Source: Anaerohabitans sp964387285
GTDB taxonomy: Bacteria > Zhuqueibacterota > Zhuqueibacteria > Residuimicrobiales > Residuimicrobiaceae
Length of the DNA: 64,000 nt
Direction of reading: 5' to 3'
Assembly (NCBI GenBank): GCA_964387285.1
Contig: CAYLWO010000017.1
Location: 19,536 to 83,535, forward strand
This document shows, piece after piece, positions 53,906 through 60,823 of this stretch. A program made the position numbers and the translations under genes. The notes under the pieces are model-generated. The model did no database searches. It was given only the letters and a program-made list of their open reading frames with translations, and was not told the origin of the DNA. Within the stretch, counting starts at the first letter, position 1. Every line of letters starts with the position of its first letter.

Positions 53906-53987
53906 TTAATTGAGCGATTTGTTCCCAAAAAACAACCTTGCGAAGGTTTAGAACCTTCGCAAGGATAATACAATCGCGCGATTCAGG
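53906..53987. repeat. Nested hairpin element, CCTTGCGAAGG family, full copy C
   Basis: Left arm TTAATTGAGCGAT (53906-53918), core AACCTTGCGAAGGTT-TAG-AACCTTCGCAAGG (about 53934-53964) and a degraded right arm AATCGCGCGATTCAGG (about 53972-53987). It lies about 45 bases upstream of the thioredoxin start, so it would interrupt or follow that promoter. Confidence 0.82.
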
Positions 53988-54165
53988 TCTATATTAAAAA
54001 GAGAAATAAAAAATCCGCCTTTTTCTTTCATTTAGATGTAGCAGAGAGGCAAAGGATTCAAAATCCGTAGAGCTGGTTTAAAAAGTAATTGTATCAAGAA
54101 TTGTGTATATTGCGTGGATAAGATCAAAGATTGTAAAAAAATTGCAAATTTATTGATATTATCAA

Positions 54166-54221
54166 GTTTGTAGTGCCGGCTTTAGCCAGAGATTTTTCCG
54201 GCTAAAGCCGGCACTACAAAC
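54166..54221. repeat. Dispersed hairpin repeat, CCGGCTTTAGCCGG family, copy 3
   Basis: GTTTGTAGTGCCGGCTTTAG plus CC (54166-54187) pairs perfectly with GG plus CTAAAGCCGGCACTACAAAC (54200-54221) around a 12-base centre. It is the longest palindrome of this family here. It lies downstream of pyrE; the T-rich centre rather than a trailing T run argues against a simple terminator. The rest of 53988-54165 shows no gene. Confidence 0.88.
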
Positions 54222-54279
54222 TCCAGAATTACCTTTTTAAAAACCCGGCAATGTTAGGCAGCTAGTCTTCCAAAAAAAA

Positions 54280-54852
54280 TCACACCTTGCGGCTGCCCGG
54301 CTTAACCACAGGCACTCCCTGCTTACACAAGGGACAGTCATCCGGTTGATAGGTGACCACGTCCATTTGCAGAGCGGCAAAAAAAGGCACGTTGAACGCT
54401 GCACGACCCGAACTGCGATCCACCAGAAACGCCGCGCCTTTGACCACGCCCCCGACCTGCTCGGCCAGGGCAATGACCTCTTTCACCGAGCCACCGGTGG
54501 TGACCACATCCTCTACGGCCAGTACCGCTTCGCCCGGTTTAATTTCAAAACCACGACGCAGCGTCATGACATCCCCCTCGCGCTCGCCAAAGACCGCACG
54601 ACAACCCAGCAAGCGCGCCACCTCCTGACCCACGACAATGCCGCCTATGGCTGGAGAAATGACCACATCGATTTTTTCCTGTTTAAAGCGCGCGGCAATC
54701 TCGCGGCAAAAAAACTCGGCATGCTGCGGATGTTGCAGCACTTTGGCGCACTGAAAATAGTTGGGACTGTGCAGGCCCGAGGTCAAACGAAAATGGCCTT
54801 CCAGCAAAGCGCCGGTAGATTTGAACACTTGCAACGCTGTTTCCTTGTCCAT
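54280..54852 (-). CDS. pyrE: Orotate phosphoribosyltransferase
   Basis: Cytoplasmic enzyme of pyrimidine synthesis, 190 residues, joining orotate and PRPP to give OMP. LEGHFRLTSGLHSPNYFQCA is the N-terminal orotate-site hood, VISPAIGGIVVGQEVARLLG the second block, and VLAVEDVVTTGGSVKEVI the PRPP-binding loop with the acidic pair. FGEREG lies in the flexible catalytic loop region, though the usual Lys pair is reduced. Length is close to the family norm (about 190-215). It is the last gene of the unit nhaC-like, phosphodiesterase, pyrF, pyrE, with 109 bases after pyrF. The pairing with pyrF supports the call. The C-terminus has CPLCKQGVPVVKPGSRK, typical of the longer bacterial group. Confidence 0.94.
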   Translation of the reverse strand: MDKETALQVFKSTGALLEGHFRLTSGLHSPNYFQCAKVLQHPQHAEFFCREIAARFKQEKIDVVISPAIGGIVVGQEVARLLGCRAVFGEREGDVMTLRRGFEIKPGEAVLAVEDVVTTGGSVKEVIALAEQVGGVVKGAAFLVDRSSGRAAFNVPFFAALQMDVVTYQPDDCPLCKQGVPVVKPGSRKV

Positions 54853-54961
54853 ATGATCCCTCTTTTAATAAATTTGCAAAAAAAGCGAACACGGGTTGAA
54901 CGTATAAAAACCAGATCTAACGGGTATCACCACCAGCTACGTCTCTTCCCCCTCTGCGCTC

Positions 54962-55780
54962 TCAGCGGCTGTTACTGATTGCCAGGTTTAAAGCATCCCT
55001 TGTTTCCCTGGCAGCCCTGGCTGCCGCCTCTTTAAAATCCGCTCCGGACGAAGCAAAAATAACCGCCCGGCTGGAATTAAAAACAGCACCCGTGCCGGCT
55101 GCAGTGACGCCGTAGCGCACCGAATTTTCCAGATCACCGCCCTGAGCTCCTATCCCGGGAATCAAAAACGGCAGCTCGGGCGCCAATTTACGAATTTCCT
55201 GCAATTCAAGCGGATGCGTGGCGCCGACCACCAGACCGCAGTTTCTATTACCGTTCCATTCGTTCACCTTGTTCGCAATCCGTTGATACAGCTTTTGCGA
55301 ACCGTCGGAGAAATGCTGAAAATCCTGCGACCCGGGATTGGAGGTCAGACAGAGAAAAAAGACTCCCTTTTCGGGATTCTGGACAAACGGCATGGTCGAA
55401 TCGGTTCCTAATAGCGGATTCACCGTAACGGCATCAGCGCCCAATCCTTCAAACAAGGCGCGACTGTACATTTGCGCGGTATTGCCGATATCGCCGCGTT
55501 TGGCATCAGCAATTTTTATCACATCCCCAGGCAGATAGGCAAAAGTTTTTTCCAGAGCCTGCCATCCTGACGCTCCATGGGTTTCATAAAATGCGGTGTT
55601 GATCTTGAAAGCGGCTGCAAACGGCAAGGTGGCGTCAATGATTGCTTTGTTAAAAGCGAACAAACGATCCTGCTCGCGCTGCAGAGCCTCCGGTATTTTT
55701 TCCAAAACTGTGTCCAAACCAACGCAGAGCATCGAGTTTTTTGCGCCAATGACCTGATTCAGTTTTTCATTAAAAGACAT
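54962..55780 (-). CDS. pyrF: Orotidine 5'-phosphate decarboxylase (type 2)
   Basis: Cytoplasmic enzyme of 272 residues that converts OMP to UMP, the last step of UMP synthesis. The longer PyrF type 2 form is recognised from MLCVGLDTVLEKIPE, FAFNKAIIDATLPF, AAFKINTAFYETHG, IKIADAKRGDIGNTAQMYSR (catalytic Asp-Lys-Asp network), ADAVTVNPLLGTD, CLTSNPGSQDFQ, GLVVGATHP and LIPGIGAQGGDLE (phosphate site). The ATG at 55780 is three bases from the stop of the upstream phosphodiesterase gene, so translation is coupled. pyrE follows on the same strand. All key residues appear present. Confidence 0.95.
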   Translation of the reverse strand: MSFNEKLNQVIGAKNSMLCVGLDTVLEKIPEALQREQDRLFAFNKAIIDATLPFAAAFKINTAFYETHGASGWQALEKTFAYLPGDVIKIADAKRGDIGNTAQMYSRALFEGLGADAVTVNPLLGTDSTMPFVQNPEKGVFFLCLTSNPGSQDFQHFSDGSQKLYQRIANKVNEWNGNRNCGLVVGATHPLELQEIRKLAPELPFLIPGIGAQGGDLENSVRYGVTAAGTGAVFNSSRAVIFASSGADFKEAAARAARETRDALNLAISNSR

Positions 55781-55783
55781 AAA

Positions 55784-56272
55784 TCACCTCAAGGTTATGA
55801 TTTGCGCGCTGGGATATCCGGCGTCATGGAATTGCAGCAAAACGACCGTCGGATAATTGTTATCACGCGGTCGGCTGGCAGAGCCGGGATTGATATATAA
55901 AGTATCACCATAATGTTCGATGTTGGGGATGTGCAGATGACCGAATATTTTTACCTGATGAATCGATTCCGGCGCTTTCGGTGTTGCCGGATTAAGAATA
56001 TGAGTGACCTCGACAAGGATGTCGTTCACCTGCATACGTTCGATTCCCTTACAGTGCTTGCGCACGCCAAAACTATCGCTGTTGCCATGCACTGCGGTTA
56101 CCGGCGCTAATGATTCCAGCGCCAGAATTATATCCCAATCGCCGATGTCGCCGGCATGAATAATATGATCCACGCTGTGAAACGCACGGAACACCAGCGG
56201 GGACAGATGGCGATGCGTATCGGATATGACGCCGATATTTACGGTTTTTCCCGACAGAACCGGGACATCCAT
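55784..56272 (-). CDS. YfcE-type metallophosphoesterase
   Basis: A 162-residue calcineurin-like phosphodiesterase of the YfcE/MJ0936 family. ATG at 56272 (MDVPVLSGKTVNIGVISDTH) lies eight bases after the stop of the antiporter gene; a much longer frame on this strand is the antisense of that gene's last part and is not coding. The metal-binding motifs are all visible: SDTHRHLSP (DxH), HAGDIGDWD (GDxxD), AVHGNSDS (GNHD-type, here GNSD), and FGHLHIP with YINPGSASRPRDNNYPT (GHxH-type and end loop). Members hydrolyse phosphodiesters such as cyclic nucleotides in vitro; the natural substrate is unknown. It sits inside the antiporter, pyrF, pyrE operon. Confidence 0.87.
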   Translation of the reverse strand: MDVPVLSGKTVNIGVISDTHRHLSPLVFRAFHSVDHIIHAGDIGDWDIILALESLAPVTAVHGNSDSFGVRKHCKGIERMQVNDILVEVTHILNPATPKAPESIHQVKIFGHLHIPNIEHYGDTLYINPGSASRPRDNNYPTVVLLQFHDAGYPSAQIITLR

Positions 56273-56280
56273 AATGATGC

Positions 56281-57711
56281 CTATAAAACAAAACCCAGCA
56301 CAATATACAACATCACAGAAATGCCTGCTGCGAGTACGGCATAGGGCAATTGCGTGGTCACATGATCGATATGATCGCAGGCCGATGCCATGGAAGCTAT
56401 TATCGTGGTATCGGAAATCGGCGAGCAATGATCGCCGAAAACGCCGCCTCCTAAAACCGCCGCCAGAATCAAGCCGGCGCTCAAACCCAAAGGTTCGATC
56501 ATGGGAATCGCAATGGGAATCATAATGGCAAAAGTGCCCCAGGAAGTTCCGGTGGCAAAAGCAATGCCGCATGAGATTAAAAAAATCAGCGCCGGCACGA
56601 GGTGGGGCGTGATAAAGGATTTGGCCAAGCCGGCCACATAGGGCCCGGTGCCCAATACACGGCACGTTGCGCCAATGGCAAACGCCAACATCATTAAGCC
56701 GGCCAGAGACACCAATCCACCAACGCCTTTCATGAACTGATCCATGATCTCGCGTAAAGTCAGAATACCCTGAATGAGATAGGCCATCGCGCCTGCAGCC
56801 AATCCTGCCAAAACCGCCCAAAACACGGCTGTGGAACCGGAGCCCTGCATCAGATTGCCATGTCCGGTGATCAACAATCCGACCGGCATCATGATGACCA
56901 TAACACCAACCGGCAGCAACATATTCATCGCACGTAACGGAATGCCCTGTTTGGGTTGAACAGCCAATACCTCTGCGGAAATCAACGGCTCAGCGCCGTC
57001 GCGTATAATCTTTCCTTCATACAAAACCCGCTTTTCCGCCCTGGCCATAGGGCCGATATCACGCTGAGTAAGAATAGTCCACAATACGAGAGCAATGGCC
57101 GACAACGCATAGAAATTGAACGGCATGGAGGCCATGAATACCTGCACGGGATTTTGCATGTGTTGCTCGTTGAGCAGGCCAATAACAAAAGCGCCCCAGG
57201 CATTGAGCGGGATGAGGATGCATTTGGGCGCAGAGGTGGAATCGCAGATATAAGCCAGTTTCTCCCGGGACACTTTTAATTTATCGAATAACGGTCGACT
57301 GACGCTGCCCGCCACCAGCACGCAGATGCTGGATTCCACAAACACCACCATGCCGGTAATAAACGCCAGTAATCCGGCCTGACGGCGGCTCGCAACCAAA
57401 CCGCGACGGGTGACCCAGCGTACAAATCCATCCATGCCGCCGGAGTATTGCGTAAAAGTGATCAAAGCGCCGACCATGCAGCTGAAAAGAATCACCTTGG
57501 TGTTGCCGCTGTCGCTGAAAACAGCAACACACGCATCCAGGGCTCTGATCACGCCCAGAAACGGATTGCCGTTAGCCAGAATGGTGTAGCCCAGAACTAT
57601 GCCGGCAAATAATGAAAGGAACACCTGTTTGGTACGAATCGCCATCGCGATGGCCAACAACGGCGGCAGCACCGAAAGCCAACCCCAGGAGTGTGTGGTT
57701 ATTTCAGACAA
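56281..57711 (-). CDS. NhaC-family Na+/H+ antiporter-like membrane protein
   Basis: A 476-residue inner-membrane transporter with about 11-12 hydrophobic segments, from WGWLSVLPPLLAIAMAIRTK at the N-terminus to VMLYIVLGFVL at the end. It matches the NhaC/YfcC-like ion transporter group: GALITFTQYSGGMDGFVRW, FITGMVVFVESSICVLVAG, ICDSTSAPKCILIPLNAWGA, IAFATGTSWGTFAIMIPIAI and VLGGGVFGDHCSPISDTTII, the last being the strongly conserved GGxFGDHxSPISDTT motif. It should exchange Na+ (or another cation or acid) for H+. It heads the unit with the phosphodiesterase, pyrF and pyrE; the link with pyrimidine genes is probably only positional. Confidence 0.87.
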   Translation of the reverse strand: MSEITTHSWGWLSVLPPLLAIAMAIRTKQVFLSLFAGIVLGYTILANGNPFLGVIRALDACVAVFSDSGNTKVILFSCMVGALITFTQYSGGMDGFVRWVTRRGLVASRRQAGLLAFITGMVVFVESSICVLVAGSVSRPLFDKLKVSREKLAYICDSTSAPKCILIPLNAWGAFVIGLLNEQHMQNPVQVFMASMPFNFYALSAIALVLWTILTQRDIGPMARAEKRVLYEGKIIRDGAEPLISAEVLAVQPKQGIPLRAMNMLLPVGVMVIMMPVGLLITGHGNLMQGSGSTAVFWAVLAGLAAGAMAYLIQGILTLREIMDQFMKGVGGLVSLAGLMMLAFAIGATCRVLGTGPYVAGLAKSFITPHLVPALIFLISCGIAFATGTSWGTFAIMIPIAIPMIEPLGLSAGLILAAVLGGGVFGDHCSPISDTTIIASMASACDHIDHVTTQLPYAVLAAGISVMLYIVLGFVL

Positions 57712-58121
57712 GGAGAATCCAAGTTACTGATGCAATTCATTCTGTTGTCATGCCGTCTTTTCTCACCTGACCATAATCCATGTCATTACGACGCGAACAG
57801 ATTCTTCGCCCGCCTAAAACCGGCGGGCGGCATGGCATACATAAAAAATTTTTGTCATGCTGAGTATAGTATGGCATTAATGCCATGATTACCCAAATAA
57901 CACGAAAACCGTGTCATTGCGAACGTAGCCGGCGTAACTGCAAAAGGGGATGATCTGCGCTGGAGTGAAGCAATCCCCTCGTACATAAAAGTGTCATTAG
58001 AAGGCGCATGGCAAAATGATATTTGCATTATTTTCTTACACTGCGCGTCGAAGCATCTATCAACGCACAAAACCTGAAAAGGAATAAAACCGCATACGTC
58101 GACAGATCCCCCGTCCGCCGG
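57712..58121. repeat. Repeat-filled intergenic region; ~130-base repeat copy 2
   Basis: 410 bases between the antiporter start and the glycyl-tRNA synthetase stop. 57852-58010 is copy 2 of the TTGCGAACG ... GTGAAGCAATCCCC repeat. Around it are fragments of the TGTCATGC / GCGAACAGATTCTTCG type (57745-57830) and GAAGCATCTAT ... GACAGATCC (about 58050-58110). No gene was recognised. Confidence 0.7.
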
Positions 58122-59441
58122 TTAAAACACATCCGTGATCTTTTTGTAAATGAAATTGAACAAATCGTCGATCTTGATCCGCTCCTGGGTCATGGTGTCG
58201 CGATCGCGTATCGTCACGGTCTCGTTCTGCATGGACTCATAGTCCACGGTTATGCAATAGGGCGTGCCGATTTCGTCCTGACGGCGATAACGACGTCCCA
58301 CGGCCGCGCTTTCATCGTAGAAAACCGGAAAGTGCTTGCGCAGCGTTTCTTCGATCTTGTGCGCCACCTCCGGCAAGCCGTCTTTTTTCACCAGTGGGAA
58401 AATGCCGGCTTTGATGGGCGCGATAGCCGGATGAAAATGCATGACCGTGCGCTCATCTTTTTCCAGTTTTTGTTCTTCATACGCATCGCTCAACACACAC
58501 AACACCGTGCGGTCGGCGCCGGCAGACGCTTCGATGATATAGGGAATGTAGCGTTCACGCGTGGCTTCGTCAAAATAGGAAAGATCCTTGCCGGAATATT
58601 CTTTATGACGGTTGAGATCAAAGTCGGTGCGATTGTGAATGCCCTCCAGCTCTTTCCAGCCGAAGGGGAATTCATATTGAATGTCGAAAGCGGCTGCTGC
58701 ATAATGCGCCAGCTCGTCTTTGCCGTGTTCGTGAAAACGCATTTTCTCCGGACGAATGCCTATCTTGTTATAATACGCCTGACGGTCGGCTTTCCAGTAC
58801 TCAAACCACTCTTTGTCGGTTCCCGGCTTGACGAAAAACTGCATTTCCATCTGTTCAAACTCACGGGTGCGAAAGATGAAATTTTCCGGAGTGATCTCGT
58901 TGCGAAACGCCTTGCCGATTTGGCCGATGCCAAAAGGAATTTTAAGTCTCGATGAATCCAGCACATTCTGGTAATTGACGTAAATGCCCTGCGCCGTTTC
59001 CGGACGCAAATAGACGACGCTGGCGCTGTCTTCCAACGGCCCCATAAAGGTTTTGAACATCAGGTTAAACTGCCGCACGTCCGTGAGCTCGCCGCCGCAA
59101 TCGGGGCATTTGCCGGCTTGTTCGATCATATCGGTACGAAACCGATGCTTGCACGCCTTGCAATCCACCAGCGGATCGGTAAATCCGGAAACATGACCCG
59201 AGGCCTCCCACACGCGCGAGGCCATGAGAATGGCGGCATCCAGACCGACGATGTCGCTGCGCCGCTCCACCATCCATTTCCACCAGAAATTTTTGATATT
59301 GCGTTTCAGCTCAACGCCCAACGGACCATAATCATAGCATGCATTGAGTCCGCCGTAAATTTCGCTCGACTGAAAAATGAACCCGCGTCGTCGACACAGA
59401 GAAATAATTTTATCCATCACGGGATTTGACTGACCGGCCAT
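58122..59441 (-). CDS. glyS: Glycyl-tRNA synthetase (single-chain, alpha2 type)
   Basis: Cytoplasmic class II aminoacyl-tRNA synthetase charging tRNA-Gly, 439 residues. The alpha2 type is shown by MDKIISLCRRRGFIFQSSEI, YGGLNACYDYGPLGVELKRN (motif 1 region), a Cys4 zinc knuckle (CKACKHRF and CPDCGGEL), YLRPETAQGIYVNYQNVLDS, GIGQIGKAFRNEITPENFIF and RTREFEQMEMQFF (motif 2), EGIHNRTDFDL, YIIEASAGADRTVLCVL (motif 3) and the anticodon domain from about 340. RecO is encoded 13 bases upstream on the same strand. GAGG lies before the ATG. Length is normal for the short bacterial and archaeal-like form. All key regions are present. Confidence 0.95.
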   Translation of the reverse strand: MAGQSNPVMDKIISLCRRRGFIFQSSEIYGGLNACYDYGPLGVELKRNIKNFWWKWMVERRSDIVGLDAAILMASRVWEASGHVSGFTDPLVDCKACKHRFRTDMIEQAGKCPDCGGELTDVRQFNLMFKTFMGPLEDSASVVYLRPETAQGIYVNYQNVLDSSRLKIPFGIGQIGKAFRNEITPENFIFRTREFEQMEMQFFVKPGTDKEWFEYWKADRQAYYNKIGIRPEKMRFHEHGKDELAHYAAAAFDIQYEFPFGWKELEGIHNRTDFDLNRHKEYSGKDLSYFDEATRERYIPYIIEASAGADRTVLCVLSDAYEEQKLEKDERTVMHFHPAIAPIKAGIFPLVKKDGLPEVAHKIEETLRKHFPVFYDESAAVGRRYRRQDEIGTPYCITVDYESMQNETVTIRDRDTMTQERIKIDDLFNFIYKKITDVF

Positions 59442-59454
59442 GGAAACCTCATCC

Positions 59455-60231
59455 TTATTTTATTTTTATGGATTCTTCCAATTGTTGTAAATGTTTAACT
59501 GACGACAAATAATACAGACTTTCCATATGATAGGCTAAAAAATGGAGCAACCATTGATCGATCTCTGCACCCTGTTCCGCATGTACCCGCGCTTCGGTTG
59601 CACGACGCACCGACGTTGCCTGTAAAAAACGCAACACCTCCAGAGCATAGCCGGACACCCGTGATCCGGGAGTTGTCGAAATCGCACAGGTTGAACAGCG
59701 ATAGCCGCCGCCGGCAAAATCAAAAATCGCCCACGCCTCGGTTGCCTTTTTCCCGCAATGCAGACACTGCGACAAACCCGGTTTAAAACCAGATAAACCG
59801 GCGAATTTTAACTGAAACGCTCTGATGATATTGCGCAATCCGCTCTCGGCATCGTTCAAGGCGGTCAAGGTCTCTAACAGCAATTGAAAAAGCGCCGGAC
59901 TCGCATGCCCGACAGCTTCGTGCCGGTCGACCATTTCACAGGGTATGCTGGCCAGGGCGATCCGGCCTAATTGACCGTGAATGCGCACAAACGGATTGAC
60001 AATATCCGCCTGGCTGAGAAACTGCAGATCGCGCGTCTCCTTTTTATAAAATACCACATCAATATGCGTAAAAGGTTCCAGCGCAGCGCCGTGACGCGAT
60101 TTAAGACTGCGTGAGCCTTTGGCAATTACGCTGGTTTTGCCGTACAGCAAGGTAAACAAGGTGACGATTTTACTGGTCTCGCCCTGGTCGCGATGATGCA
60201 GGACAATGGCCTGGGATTTGGTCAGCGCCAT
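59455..60231 (-). CDS. recO: DNA repair protein RecO
   Basis: Recombination mediator of 258 residues that works with RecR and RecF to load RecA on single-stranded DNA. An N-terminal OB fold (about 1-80) starts KSQAIVLHHRDQGETSKIVT and includes GKTSVIAKGSRSLKSR, the typical basic turn. A helical domain follows with a Cys4 zinc site, CLHCGKK and CSTC (about 158-185). The C-terminal helices end HLQQLEESIKIK. Length is normal. It lies immediately upstream of glyS, 13 bases apart, on one strand. Upstream lies a repeat-rich gap without a clear promoter. Confidence 0.92.
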   Translation of the reverse strand: MALTKSQAIVLHHRDQGETSKIVTLFTLLYGKTSVIAKGSRSLKSRHGAALEPFTHIDVVFYKKETRDLQFLSQADIVNPFVRIHGQLGRIALASIPCEMVDRHEAVGHASPALFQLLLETLTALNDAESGLRNIIRAFQLKFAGLSGFKPGLSQCLHCGKKATEAWAIFDFAGGGYRCSTCAISTTPGSRVSGYALEVLRFLQATSVRRATEARVHAEQGAEIDQWLLHFLAYHMESLYYLSSVKHLQQLEESIKIK

Positions 60232-60460
60232 AATCGTTCAAAATAAATTAAGCAAAAAATACGCAATTATAGAATAAATTCCAATAGTTTAAATTGCATG
60301 AAAAAGAACTGACCGATATTCTCGCCTCGATTAAACAAAAGTAATCTTTGCTTCTTTCCATGGATCGACGTCTTTGCGGGAAGGGAGTTTCCCGCAAAAT
60401 GCCGGCCATAAATTATGGCATAGTTGCACCAACCCAGATAAACTGCAATGAATAGTACAA

Positions 60461-60539
60461 TAATCCGCAGATTGCGCAGATAGACGCAGAAAAAGCACCA
60501 TCCGTATGTTATCTGCGAACATCTGCGTCATCTGTGGAT
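60461..60539. repeat. Imperfect inverted repeat with ATCTGCG motifs
   Basis: ATCCGCAGATTGCGCAGATA plus GACGCAGA (60461-60488 region) faces TCTGCGAACATCTGCGTCAT plus CTGTGGAT (about 60512-60539) as an imperfect inverted repeat of about 28 bases. The surrounding 60232-60823 gap has no gene I can support; an open frame on the minus strand (60331-60630) runs through this repeat and is probably spurious. Confidence 0.6.
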
Positions 60540-60684
60540 GAGCAGGTGATTGGCTGATAATGCCTAACGCAGCAGAACTGAAAACAAACGAAAAAAACAG
60601 TAGCGAAAAAATGATGGTTATTTTTTCCATCGCAAGAAGGCGTACTGCTTAAAGATATTGTTGCCATTTTGTGCAAAAAACAAC

Positions 60685-60808
60685 TCGTAATACAATAATT
60701 ACCCCCATAACACAGAAACCGTGTCATTGCGAACGTAGGCGCAGTCGCTGACAAAGGAGATTATCTGCGTTGGAGTGAGGCAATCCCCTTCAACAGCCAT
60801 ACTGTCGC
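60685..60808. repeat. Dispersed ~130-base repeat (TTGCGAACG ... GGCAATCCCC), copy 3
   Basis: AATTACCCCCATAACACAGA, ACCGTGTCATTGCGAACGTA, AAAGGAGATTATCTGCGTTG and GAGTGAGGCAATCCCC lie in the same order as in copies 1 and 2. It abuts the 3' end of the histidine kinase gene. Confidence 0.8.
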
Positions 60809-60823
60809 CCCCCTCGCATGCTT

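Noticed and set aside
54040..54090. A tRNA-Leu-like fragment (GGATTCAAAATCC)
   Set aside because: It looks like an anticodon arm, but no acceptor stem, D arm or T arm could be built around it. A degraded attachment site is possible but unsupported.
56273..56821. N-terminal extension of the phosphodiesterase frame by about 180 codons
   Set aside because: That part is antisense to the conserved C-terminus of the NhaC-like gene; the phosphodiesterase fold starts at the ATG at 56272.
60331..60630. Small minus-strand open frame with a hydrophobic N-terminus
   Set aside because: Most of it runs through the ATCTGCG inverted repeat, it has no ribosome site and no family match was recognised.
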